From the NCBI GenBank assembly GCA_019233755.1, contig JAFAMD010000002.1:1-64000 (forward strand): a DNA stretch of 64,000 nucleotides, read 5' to 3'. A program made the translations under genes and the position numbers. Numbering within the stretch: the first letter of the stretch is position 1; each line of letters opens with the position of its first letter. This DNA is from Acidobacteriaceae bacterium (GTDB lineage: Bacteria > Acidobacteriota > Terriglobia > Bryobacterales > Bryobacteraceae). Shown piece by piece: positions 27,337 to 35,757 of this stretch. A model generated the notes under the pieces. The model was not told where the DNA came from, did no database searches, and was given only the letters and a program-made list of their open reading frames with translations.

Positions 27337-28129
27337 ACGCAACACGCAAAACGACGAGTTGCGATACTCGCGAGCCGGCGAGACCCTCCAGGCGCTGCTG
27401 CAAAAGCGGAGAAAACACCGTTCCCCGCCGCTTTTTGCCGCCATCTTTCTGATAGCTGCGGGAGTATTGCTGTTTCTGAATAGCCTGGGCTGGCTGCCCG
27501 TCCGCAACATCTGGGATTTCTGGCCGCTGATTTTCGTGTGGATGGGACTGGGCAGACTGCTCAATGCACACGAACCGGCCGGAAGAGCCTTTGGAATATT
27601 TTTTGTCTGCGTCGGCGCGCTGATTTTGCTGTTTACATTGCATGTCCTGTCGATAACGACAAGGAACGACAGCTGGGCCCCCGCGCTGCTCTTTATCCTG
27701 CTCGGCTTCGCTTTACTTTTCAAAACATTGGAACGGAACGCGCGAGGTCAGCGATCGATTGGACTGCCGATATCGGGCCGCTATAGCGTGGATCGCGTCG
27801 ACGACACGGCCATTCTCGGCGCCATCAAACGCAAACTGGATACGGCAAAATTTGAGGGCGGCACGATCACGAGTTTTATGGGCAGCGTGGAGATTGACCT
27901 GCGCCGGGCACAGATCGACAGTGCGACGCGATCCGCAACCATCGAAGTATTGGCAAGTTTCGCGTCAGTGAAGATGAGGATTCCGGAAACGTGGCGGCTG
28001 GATATTCATGGTGTCGGCATCTTTGGCGTATTTGAAGACAAGACGATCTCGCCAAATACAGGGCCGGATGCGCCCGTTCTGGTAGTTACCGGTTACTCGG
28101 CGTTTAGCAGCGTCGAGTTTGAAAACTGA
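27323..28129 (+). CDS. LiaF-like / cell-wall-active antibiotics response membrane protein
   Basis: The 268-residue protein has an N-terminal membrane domain of about four helices (residues 35-135), including a 'NIWDFWPLIFVWMGLGRLL' repeat of the DUF5668 type. A soluble C-terminal beta domain (about 160-268) carries GTITSFMGSVEIDLRRA, the LiaF C-terminal signature. LiaF restrains its partner histidine kinase in Firmicutes. Here a LytS-type kinase and LytTR regulator follow at once, so a similar sensor-inhibitor role is likely but inferred. Confidence 0.78.
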   Translation: MAGDERNTQNDELRYSRAGETLQALLQKRRKHRSPPLFAAIFLIAAGVLLFLNSLGWLPVRNIWDFWPLIFVWMGLGRLLNAHEPAGRAFGIFFVCVGALILLFTLHVLSITTRNDSWAPALLFILLGFALLFKTLERNARGQRSIGLPISGRYSVDRVDDTAILGAIKRKLDTAKFEGGTITSFMGSVEIDLRRAQIDSATRSATIEVLASFASVKMRIPETWRLDIHGVGIFGVFEDKTISPNTGPDAPVLVVTGYSAFSSVEFEN

Positions 28130-28137
28130 GGTGTGCG

Positions 28138-29187
28138 GTGCATCCACTGCTCAAAAGCTGGAAGCATCTGTTGAGCTACTGCACGGCCTGGGTGCCGGTG
28201 GGGATTATTTTCGGGCTTGCGCTCGCGTTTACAGGACGGCTGTCCTGGCAGGAAACCGCAGCGATTACGATTCCCACCACGATTTTGCTTGCAGTGCTTT
28301 GCACGTCGGCTTGGTTCGTAGCACGGTCTTTACCGCTCAGATCTGCGCCGGCCTGGAAACTGCTTGTGAATCAAACCCTGGCAGCGGTATGTGCCAGCGC
28401 CGTCGTGCTGGTGTTCGGGCATCATTGGGTGGAACTGTTGAGCCGGTTCTTTCCGGGGCTCATCATGCGATTCAAGGCATCCCTTCCAATACTCACGGCC
28501 ATGACGTGGCTAATCTATTTGCTGGCCGTCGCACTATGCCACCTGTGGATCGCAATCGAGTCATCGCGGCGGGCGGAGATTCTATCGCGTGAGGCGGAAT
28601 TGAGAGCGCTGAAAGCGCAGATCAATCCGCATTTCCTGTTCAACAGCCTGAACTCGATTAGTGCCTTGACCAGCGCGGACCCGGCAAAGGCGCGCGATAT
28701 GTGCATCCGGCTTTCGGATTTCCTCCGAAGCTCACTCCGGCTTGGAGAGCGCACCAGCATTCCATTCGGCGAAGAACTGGCGCTCACCAAATCCTATCTG
28801 GATGTGGAACAGGTGCGCTTCGGCCAGCGGCTGCGCGTGACGCAGGACTTCGACGCCGGCTGCGCAGACTGCGATGTGCCGCCGCTGCTGGTGCAGCCAC
28901 TGGTGGAAAACGCGATCAAGCACGGGATTGCGATGCTGTCCGAGGGCGGCGAGATTGCTATGACAGGACAGCGGAATGACCATCATCTGCGGGTCACGGT
29001 GGAAAATCCATTTGACCCGGACGCACCGGTGATGGGGAAGAGCGGCTTCGGATTGGTAAACGTCCGCAATCGACTGGAAGCGCGGTACGGCAGTGCGGCG
29101 AAACTGGAGGTCCAGGTGGATCAGCGGCGATATCGGGTCGTTCTCTCGCTGCCTTGCGGAGAGCGGCGGGAGCAGAGACAGGCATGA
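28138..29187 (+). CDS. LytS/YehU-type sensor histidine kinase
   Basis: An inner-membrane sensor of 349 residues. Four transmembrane segments span about residues 15-135. A short helical linker leads to the His_kinase domain with His165 in QINPHFLFNSLNS, then an HATPase domain (LLVQPLVENAIKHGI, then GFGLVNVRNRLEARYG). The GTG start is eight bases after the LiaF-like gene, and its stop overlaps the regulator start as ATGA. This is the usual LytS/LytTR pairing. The signal is unknown; membrane or cell-wall stress is suggested by the LiaF-like neighbour. Confidence 0.9.
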   Translation: MHPLLKSWKHLLSYCTAWVPVGIIFGLALAFTGRLSWQETAAITIPTTILLAVLCTSAWFVARSLPLRSAPAWKLLVNQTLAAVCASAVVLVFGHHWVELLSRFFPGLIMRFKASLPILTAMTWLIYLLAVALCHLWIAIESSRRAEILSREAELRALKAQINPHFLFNSLNSISALTSADPAKARDMCIRLSDFLRSSLRLGERTSIPFGEELALTKSYLDVEQVRFGQRLRVTQDFDAGCADCDVPPLLVQPLVENAIKHGIAMLSEGGEIAMTGQRNDHHLRVTVENPFDPDAPVMGKSGFGLVNVRNRLEARYGSAAKLEVQVDQRRYRVVLSLPCGERREQRQA

Positions 29188-29930
29188 TACGGGCGGGCAT
29201 TATTGATGATGAAGATCTGGCGCGGCAGATCATCCGTGAATACCTGAGCGGCGAAAAGGACATCGAGGTGATCGGGGAATGCAGTAACGGGTTCGATGCG
29301 GTAAAGTTCATCGCCGAGCACAAACCCGATTTGCTGTTCCTTGACGTTCAGATGCCGAAGCTGGACGGCTTTGAAGTTCTGGAACTGGCCGGGAATGGGC
29401 CGGCCGTAGTGTTTGTCACGGCGTACGATCAATACGCGATGAAAGCATTCGATGCTGCAGCGGTGGATTACCTCCTGAAGCCGTTCGATATCGCACGATT
29501 TCAGACTGCGCTGCAGCGGGCGCGGCAGCGGCTCGCTGAAAAAACAAGCGGCGTGAGCGCGGCGGAGCTGAGCAATGCCGCCCGGCCGCCGGGACAGTAT
29601 GCGCAACGGATTGTGGTAAAAATCGGCACGCGGGTACACATCATCCCAACGGAACACCTCGATTATGCAGAGTCGCAAGAAGACTACGTGGCGCTGCACA
29701 GCGGCGGAAAGAGCTACCTGAAGCAACAAACGATTTCGAGCCTGGCGGAATCACTCGATCCCGGGCGCTTCGTGCGGGTACACCGCTCGTATCTGGTGAA
29801 TCTGGATCGCGTGCGAAATATTGAGCCGTATACCAGGGACACACGGATTGCCGTGCTGGCGAGCGGCGCACAGGTGCCGGTGAGCCGTGCGGGATTTGTA
29901 AGACTGCGGGAGCTCATGGAGAGAGCGTGA
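29184..29930 (+). CDS. LytTR-family response regulator
   Basis: The protein has a receiver domain (residues 1-120) with Asp54 in LFLDVQMPK as the phosphorylation site, DDED at the N-terminus and Lys in LLKPFD. A LytTR DNA-binding domain follows (about 145-245), with VHIIPTEHLDYAESQEDYV and RVHRSYLVNL. ATG 29184 overlaps the kinase stop. It probably controls its own operon and perhaps the ADOP permease upstream. Confidence 0.93.
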   Translation: MIRAGIIDDEDLARQIIREYLSGEKDIEVIGECSNGFDAVKFIAEHKPDLLFLDVQMPKLDGFEVLELAGNGPAVVFVTAYDQYAMKAFDAAAVDYLLKPFDIARFQTALQRARQRLAEKTSGVSAAELSNAARPPGQYAQRIVVKIGTRVHIIPTEHLDYAESQEDYVALHSGGKSYLKQQTISSLAESLDPGRFVRVHRSYLVNLDRVRNIEPYTRDTRIAVLASGAQVPVSRAGFVRLRELMERA

Positions 29931-29981
29931 ACGTCGCGCATCGGCGCTTTCCCCTCTGAGCAATGACCTCCTCATCGAAAC

Positions 29982-31076
29982 TTAATGGCTCGCCGTGTTA
30001 GCCCTCGTTTCGATGGGATGCAGTATCAACTTTTGCACCCGCCAGTTCAATAGCTCAGCAACATAGATTTCGTTTTCCGATGGACACGCCATTTCGTGAA
30101 TCCAGCCAAATTGCTTCAATTGCCGCCCTGACCGCCCTAGCATCCCCAACATCTTGCCGTCGAGGGATAGCTTGTAAACGCGGCCGGGAAAACCGTCCGC
30201 AGTATACAGATACTGCGTTGGCCCGGGAGTAATGCAAATCGCCCAGGGCGCCCCAGGCTGCATGGTTGTAGGTCCATCCGGCGCGGGCCGGGCTCCCATC
30301 CACGGCTGCGCATCCGGCGACGCCGGCACATCAATCTTCATCTCACGCAGAAAGACGCCGTCATGATCGAATACCTGGATGCGCCGGTTGCCGCGATCGG
30401 CGACATAGATATTCCCATGCGCGTCCGCCGCAATGCTGTGAGGCGTATTGAACTCTCCGGCTCCCTGGCCGGCGCGGCCCCATTGCTTCACCCAGTCGCC
30501 GTTTTTGTCGAACTTAGCCACGCGTGAATTGATATATCCGTCACTGATAAAAATATTGCCCTCCTGGTCCCACGTGACGTCGGTGGGCTGCCGGAACTGG
30601 CCGTCCACAGCGGGCCGTGGCGGATTGACATGAGTCCATGGGCCGCTATTCTCGTCCGAAGCCTCCTTCTTTCGTCCGAACACCATGACTAGTCGTCCTT
30701 CGGGATCGAATTTCACGATCATGTCAGACCCCTTGTCGACGACCCAGACGTTGTCGTCCTTATCTACACGGACCGCGTGAGCGAAAGACCAGGCATAGAG
30801 ATTTTTGCCGATCTCGCGGAGGTACTTGCCGTCGGCATCGAACTCCAGCAGTTGCGCCGCACTGGCACCATAGGCAGGACCGGTCGTATTTCCGCGCGAC
30901 AGCACGAAGATGTGTCCTTTGGAATTAACCGCCACACCCGCAGCTTCTCCGAGATAAAGATCGGCCGGCAGTTTCACGAAATTATGCTCCGACTCATACG
31001 GAATCTCGGGCGCGGATTGCCGACCGAATGCTGCCGCACTAAACACCACCAGTACAATCATCAAAAGGCGCTTCAC
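29982..31076 (-). CDS. Secreted NHL-repeat beta-propeller protein
   Basis: A 364-residue periplasmic or secreted protein with a clear signal peptide (MKRLLMIVLVVFSAAAFG). It contains at least five NHL-type blades, each built like 'G.V....D..V.V.D.G...I..FD..G'. Examples are DVTWDQEGNIFISDGYINSR and SIAADAHGNIYVADRGNRRI. The layout resembles peptidyl-alpha-hydroxyglycine lyase-like propellers. The lyase catalytic residues cannot be confirmed by eye, so an enzymatic role is open. Confidence 0.85.
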   Translation of the reverse strand: MKRLLMIVLVVFSAAAFGRQSAPEIPYESEHNFVKLPADLYLGEAAGVAVNSKGHIFVLSRGNTTGPAYGASAAQLLEFDADGKYLREIGKNLYAWSFAHAVRVDKDDNVWVVDKGSDMIVKFDPEGRLVMVFGRKKEASDENSGPWTHVNPPRPAVDGQFRQPTDVTWDQEGNIFISDGYINSRVAKFDKNGDWVKQWGRAGQGAGEFNTPHSIAADAHGNIYVADRGNRRIQVFDHDGVFLREMKIDVPASPDAQPWMGARPAPDGPTTMQPGAPWAICITPGPTQYLYTADGFPGRVYKLSLDGKMLGMLGRSGRQLKQFGWIHEMACPSENEIYVAELLNWRVQKLILHPIETRANTASH

Positions 31077-31136
31077 TCAAACCTCCAACTTGAAACAAAT
31101 CGCTCCAAGTGAGCGTACATCAAGCGATCTCGACAC

Positions 31137-31841
31137 ATGTTCGATTTCACGCATAAATCAGTGCTCGTTACCGGCGGTACAAGCGGCATCGGCCGGGCCG
31201 TCGCAGAAGCGTTTGCAGCAAGCGGCGCAAACGTTATAGCGGCGGGCCTGAGTTCCGACGAAAACCTGCCGCCCTCCGTTGCTAGCGAGCTTCTCGATAT
31301 CACCGACAACGCGAAGATCGACGAACTGCTGGCCAGAATTCCCAGTCTCGATGTTTTGGTCAATGCTGCCGGAATCATTCGCCGGGATGAAGAGTTCGAA
31401 ACAGAGGTCTTCGCCCAGGTCCTGGACGTGAATCTGATCGGCGCTATGCGAATTTCTACCGCCGCATATCCGAAGCTGAAAGAAAGTCGCGGGTGCATAG
31501 TTCACATAGCATCGATGCTCAGCTTTTTTGGCGGGCCGCGCGTTCCGGCCTACAGCGCCAGTAAGGGAGGCATCGTGCAACTCACTCGGTCGCTCGCCGC
31601 AGCCTGGGCCGCTGATCACATTCGCGTTAACGCCGTCGCCCCAGGCTGGATCACAACTCCCCTGACACAGGCGCTTCAGGACGATCCTGAACGCTCCGCA
31701 CAGCTCTTATCCCGGACCCCGATGCGACGCTGGGGCCGGCCGGAAGAAATAGCGGGCGCAGTGTTATTCTTGTCGTCCGAAGCGGCATCCTTCATTACCG
31801 GAGCCATTCTTCCCGTAGATGGGGGTTATTCGGCTGTCTGA
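31137..31841 (+). CDS. SDR-family NAD(P)-dependent oxidoreductase
   Basis: A classical short-chain dehydrogenase of 234 residues. The cofactor motif is TGGTSGIG (residues about 12-19), NAAG is at about 77-80, and the catalytic Ser, Tyr and Lys lie in HIASMLSF and YSASKGG. The end SFITGAILPVDGGYSAV is typical. It is followed by a cupin and a deaminase in one tight cluster. The substrate is unknown, probably a small alcohol or ketone. Confidence 0.92.
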   Translation: MFDFTHKSVLVTGGTSGIGRAVAEAFAASGANVIAAGLSSDENLPPSVASELLDITDNAKIDELLARIPSLDVLVNAAGIIRRDEEFETEVFAQVLDVNLIGAMRISTAAYPKLKESRGCIVHIASMLSFFGGPRVPAYSASKGGIVQLTRSLAAAWAADHIRVNAVAPGWITTPLTQALQDDPERSAQLLSRTPMRRWGRPEEIAGAVLFLSSEAASFITGAILPVDGGYSAV

Positions 31842-31844
31842 ACT

Positions 31845-32342
31845 TTGAGCAGAGGGACTCATGCAGACTACTCATCCCTTTCGCCCGCCCAGATCGTAAC
31901 CTGTGCCATTCCTGAAGACGAGCGTGTCTGGGTCCCACAAGCGGCAAGCGTGTGGTTTCGGCCTCTCATGATGAACACGCTGAACGGTCAATGGTGCAAC
32001 CTTCTTCGCGTACGCCGCGCGGGAATTCTCAGCCGGCACCGCCATCCCGCGCCAGTGCACGGCTACGTGCTTAAGGGCTCGTGGCGCTATCTGGAGCACA
32101 ACTGGGTGGCACGCGCCGGCGACTACGTTTTTGAGCCGCCCGGCGAGACTCACACCCTTACCGTTGATGAAGACGTGGAGGAAATGATCACTTTCTTCAA
32201 CATCTCCGGATGCATGTATTATGTCGACAAACAGGGCCGCAACACGGGATTCGAAGACGTTTTCACAGAGATCGATATGTGCCGGAAGCACTATGTCGCA
32301 GTGGGCCTCGGCGAGCGTTACATCGATCAGTTTGTACGATGA
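31845..32342 (+). CDS. Cupin protein, 2,4'-dihydroxyacetophenone-dioxygenase-like
   Basis: A single-domain cupin of about 165 residues with the metal-ligand region SRHRHPAPVHGYVLKGSW and a later AGDYVFEPPGETHTLTV. This layout matches the 2,4'-dihydroxyacetophenone dioxygenase family, iron enzymes that cleave a C-C bond. The start is uncertain. TTG 31845 is the only in-frame start, but an AGAGGGA followed by ATG 31861 lies in another frame, which could point to a one-base shift near the N-terminus. The stop overlaps the deaminase start as ATGA. Confidence 0.75.
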   Translation: MSRGTHADYSSLSPAQIVTCAIPEDERVWVPQAASVWFRPLMMNTLNGQWCNLLRVRRAGILSRHRHPAPVHGYVLKGSWRYLEHNWVARAGDYVFEPPGETHTLTVDEDVEEMITFFNISGCMYYVDKQGRNTGFEDVFTEIDMCRKHYVAVGLGERYIDQFVR

Positions 32343-32788
32343 GCGACCCAATCGATCCGTTCTTGGCCGCAGCTCTTGATGAAGCACGTCGGGGAATGGC
32401 AGAAGGGGGCATCCCCATCGGCTCGGTCCTGGTGTGTGACGGTGAAATCATTGGCCGCGGACACAATCGGCGCGTGCAGAAAGGCAGTTCCATCCTCCAT
32501 GCAGAAATGGATTGCCTGGAGAACGCCGGCCGTCTGGCCGCATCTGTGTATCACCGCTGTACTATCTATACGACCCTCTCGCCCTGTCCCATGTGCAGCG
32601 GCGCCATCGTGCTCTATGGGATTCCGCACGTGGTGGTCGGCGAGAATCAAACCTTTTTGGGAAGCGAAGATTACCTGCGCGCGAACGCTATTCAGGTGAA
32701 AGTGGTCCAGCAGCCGGAGTGCATCGATCTGATGCGCCGCTTCATTGCGCAGAACCCCGTGCTCTGGAATGAAGACATCGGCGTTTGA
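32339..32788 (+). CDS. Nucleoside/cytosine deaminase family protein
   Basis: A zinc-dependent CDA-fold deaminase of 149 residues. The zinc and catalytic motifs are LHAEMDCLEN (His and Glu) and SPCPMCSGAI (two Cys). The short length and the C-terminal part LMRRFIAQNPVLWNEDIG resemble yeast-type cytosine deaminase and guanine/creatinine-type small deaminases. ATG 32339 overlaps the cupin stop. Hydrolytic removal of an amino group from a pyrimidine or similar ring is expected. Confidence 0.88.
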   Translation: MSDPIDPFLAAALDEARRGMAEGGIPIGSVLVCDGEIIGRGHNRRVQKGSSILHAEMDCLENAGRLAASVYHRCTIYTTLSPCPMCSGAIVLYGIPHVVVGENQTFLGSEDYLRANAIQVKVVQQPECIDLMRRFIAQNPVLWNEDIGV

Positions 32789-32817
32789 GCGCACCGGAGA
32801 TTAGCGTGAATCCGTCT

Positions 32818-35577
32818 TCAGCGCCCGGCGATCTCCACCTCAATCTTTTGGTCGCGGCGCGCTCGAAAGCTCGCGCTTCCACCTTCGGCAAGCAGTTCCG
32901 AGGGGCTTAACAAACCGAACAACTGGATGCCACGCGCAACCAGGCCGGTCCAACCCGTCTGGTGGCTGGCCCCGATGCCCGCTCCGTTGTCTCCGTGAAA
33001 AAATTCGTAGAAAAGTATGTGATCCCGCCAGTAGGGATCCGTTTGAAATTTTTCGGCGCCGCCGAAGACCGGTCGCCGTCCGTTTTGATCGCGGCGGAAT
33101 ATTTGAGTAAGGCGACATGAAATTGCCTGGGCCACGTCGAAGAGGTTCATTTGAAGTCCCGAACCGGTCGGGCATTCGACAGTGAATGAATCGCCGTAGT
33201 ACAGGTACAACCGCACAAGGGCTTTGATGATAAGAGCATTCACAGGAAACCACACCGGCCCCCGCCAGTTTGAGTTTCCGCCAAACAGATTCGTTGAGGA
33301 CTCCGCGGGCTCGTAAGCTACACGGTATTCGTCGCCGTGCCAGTGAAATATGTATGGCGCGTTTTGATGTGCTTTTGAAAGCGATCGAACTCCATACTTG
33401 CTGAGGAACTGATCTTCATCGAGCATCCGCGCTAAGACGCGTCGCAGGTTTTTTTCGTTAAGAACCGAAAGCAGGTACCGGCCTTTATATCCGGGCCGCT
33501 CCGCTTCGTGCAGGTTAGCCGCTAGTTCGGGCCGGCGGTCGAAGAAAAGCCGGATCCGGTCCATGAGGCTCGGATAGCGCTTCATCATTTCCTCAGAAAT
33601 GACAGACACGGCACAAAGCGGCAATAGCCCGACCATGGAACGTACTTTCAGACGGTGGGCCGAGCCATCCGGTGAGTACAGAAGATCGTAGAAGAATCCG
33701 TCTTCTGAATCCCAAAGCTCATCCTCGTGGTCACCCTCACGGTCCATTGCCCCGGCAATCCAGAGAAAATGATCCACGAATTTGCGCGCCATCCGCTCGT
33801 AACTCGGATCGTGCGCGGCAAGCTCGAGAGCAATGCTGAGCATGGTCTGGCAGAACATCGCCATCCACGCAGTTCCGTCCGCCTGCTCCAGATGACCTCC
33901 GCCCGGCAGCGAAGCGCTCCGGTCGAATACGCCAATATTGTCCAATCCGAGAAATCCGCCTTCAAAGAGGTTCCGTCCCGAACGGTCTTTCCGGTTGACC
34001 CACCAGGTGAAATTCAACATCAGCTTGCGGAACGAGATTTCGAGAAAAGCAAGATCGCCGTTGCCGGTAGCGGCCTTCTCCATCTCGTAAACGTAAAGCG
34101 TCGCCCATGCATGGACTGGAGGATTCACATCGCTGAAGTTCCACTCATAAGCAGGAATCTGCCCGCTCGGATGAAGATAGGGCTCGCGCAGCATAATGTC
34201 GAGTTGCTCTTTGGCGAAATCCACATCCACCATGGCCAGCGCCACTGCGTGGAAAGCAAGGTCCCATGCCGCATACCAGGGATACTCCCATTTGTCCGGC
34301 ATCGAGATCACGTCATCGTTCATCATGTGAAACCAATGAATGTTGCGAATCTCGCGGTTCCGTCTGGGGTGAGTCGGATCGTACCCGTGCTCGCGCAACC
34401 AACGGTCGAGATCGAAGTAGTAATACTGCTTCGTCCATAGCATTCCCGCAAGCGACTGCCGCGCAATCATGCGATCTTCTTCCGACACCTGCTCGGAAAA
34501 GAGAGGCGCATAAAAGTCGTCTGTTTCCTGGATTCGCCGCTCGAACAGCGCGTCGAAGCTGCTATCGAATAGCAGGTTCGCTGCCATGGGTGCCTCGCGC
34601 CTCAGGCGAAGACGAATCGTCGCGGACTCCCCTACGCCAATCGTCAACTCATAGTGCGCAGACGCCTTCGTGCCCTTTTGACGCGGATTGACCGCCGCGA
34701 CGCGACCCGATACTACGTAGTTGTTGATCCCATCCTTGACATACGGAGTCGTATTTCTGGCGCCGAAGATTCGCTCATTGTTGGTTACGTTTTCAGTAAA
34801 CAGAAGCGGCACCTTGGTGTCGCAGTAGAGATGCAGGCTTCCTAGGATTTGATGTGAGGCCGCTATTGTTGCATGTTCACCGACCGCCGCGGCCGTGAGT
34901 CTTGGTTTCGGCTCTTGGCCGTCGTATGTCCAGGTATTGCGAAACCAGAGAGTGGGAAGCAAATGAATCGTTGCCGTTGCCGCTCCGCGGTTTACGGCCG
35001 ATACGCGTACGAGAATATCCTCGGGATCCGCTTTTGCATATTCGACAAGGATGTCGAAATAACGATCGTCGTCGAACACGCCCGTGTCGATCAGTTCGTA
35101 TTCCTGCTCAAACCGCGTGCGGCGCCGGTTGGTTTCAATGAGATCCGCATACGGATAAGCTGCCTGGGGATACCGGTACAGGAACTTCATATACGAGTGG
35201 GTCGGCGTGCTGTCGAGGTAGAAGTAATACTCCTTCACATCCTCTCCGTGGTTGCCTTCGGAATTTGTCAGTCCGAACAGGCGCTCCTTTAGAAAAGGAT
35301 CGCGACCGTTCCACAGGGCCAGGGCGAAGCACAGCCTCTGCTTTTCATCGCAGAGGCCCGCAATGCCGTCCTCGCCCCAGCGGTACGCTCTCGAACGGGC
35401 CTGGTCGTGAGTGAAGTAGTCCCAGGCATTGCCGTCTTTGCTGTAATCCTCGCGAACAGTCCCCCATTGGCGCTCGCTCAGGTAGGGCCCCCATTTTTTC
35501 CATGGAACGTTGCTCAGCTTGCATTCGGCAAGACGCGCTTGTTCTGCATCGGCAGCCTGCTTGTCTCTGGGGCCCAT
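32818..35577 (-). CDS. GH63-type glucosidase (MGH1-like glycoside hydrolase)
   Basis: A 919-residue cytoplasmic glycosidase with an (alpha/alpha)6 barrel. ATG 35577 has AAGGA ten bases upstream and gives the family start of Glu- and Arg-rich helices before WKKWGPYLSERQWGTVREDY. An N-terminal beta-sandwich (to about 400) precedes the barrel, where WEYPWYAAWDLAFHAVAL and NPPVHAWATLYVYEM hold the likely acid residues. The C-terminal part contains NWRGPVWFPVNALIIKAL and FFHGDNGAGIGASHQTGWT. Bacterial relatives act on alpha-glucosides or mannosylglycerate; the substrate here is open. Confidence 0.88.
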   Translation of the reverse strand: MGPRDKQAADAEQARLAECKLSNVPWKKWGPYLSERQWGTVREDYSKDGNAWDYFTHDQARSRAYRWGEDGIAGLCDEKQRLCFALALWNGRDPFLKERLFGLTNSEGNHGEDVKEYYFYLDSTPTHSYMKFLYRYPQAAYPYADLIETNRRRTRFEQEYELIDTGVFDDDRYFDILVEYAKADPEDILVRVSAVNRGAATATIHLLPTLWFRNTWTYDGQEPKPRLTAAAVGEHATIAASHQILGSLHLYCDTKVPLLFTENVTNNERIFGARNTTPYVKDGINNYVVSGRVAAVNPRQKGTKASAHYELTIGVGESATIRLRLRREAPMAANLLFDSSFDALFERRIQETDDFYAPLFSEQVSEEDRMIARQSLAGMLWTKQYYYFDLDRWLREHGYDPTHPRRNREIRNIHWFHMMNDDVISMPDKWEYPWYAAWDLAFHAVALAMVDVDFAKEQLDIMLREPYLHPSGQIPAYEWNFSDVNPPVHAWATLYVYEMEKAATGNGDLAFLEISFRKLMLNFTWWVNRKDRSGRNLFEGGFLGLDNIGVFDRSASLPGGGHLEQADGTAWMAMFCQTMLSIALELAAHDPSYERMARKFVDHFLWIAGAMDREGDHEDELWDSEDGFFYDLLYSPDGSAHRLKVRSMVGLLPLCAVSVISEEMMKRYPSLMDRIRLFFDRRPELAANLHEAERPGYKGRYLLSVLNEKNLRRVLARMLDEDQFLSKYGVRSLSKAHQNAPYIFHWHGDEYRVAYEPAESSTNLFGGNSNWRGPVWFPVNALIIKALVRLYLYYGDSFTVECPTGSGLQMNLFDVAQAISCRLTQIFRRDQNGRRPVFGGAEKFQTDPYWRDHILFYEFFHGDNGAGIGASHQTGWTGLVARGIQLFGLLSPSELLAEGGSASFRARRDQKIEVEIAGR

Positions 35578-35664
35578 ATATCGTGCTTTCCTTGAGAGTC
35601 CGTGGCGAAACGGCCACAGCGCAACACTATCAAAAAAAGAACGGCTTGCTCTTGAAGGACAACA

Positions 35665-35702
35665 AAAAGGCCCGCGGAGACAATCGTCGCCGCGGGCCTT
35701 TT
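35665..35702 (-). terminator. Rho-independent terminator after the beta-helix gene
   Basis: A 13-pair stem (AAAAGGCCCGCGG with CCGCGGGCCTTTT) closes a 12-base loop and is followed on the minus strand by TTTTTGTTG. It lies between the end of the beta-helix gene at 35758 and the glycosidase start, so it ends transcription of the former. The stem flanks make it potentially bidirectional. Confidence 0.85.
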
Positions 35703-35757
35703 CGTTCAAACACTCTGCCGGATCGTTGGATCGATCCTGCACTCGAGTTCGGCGCGG

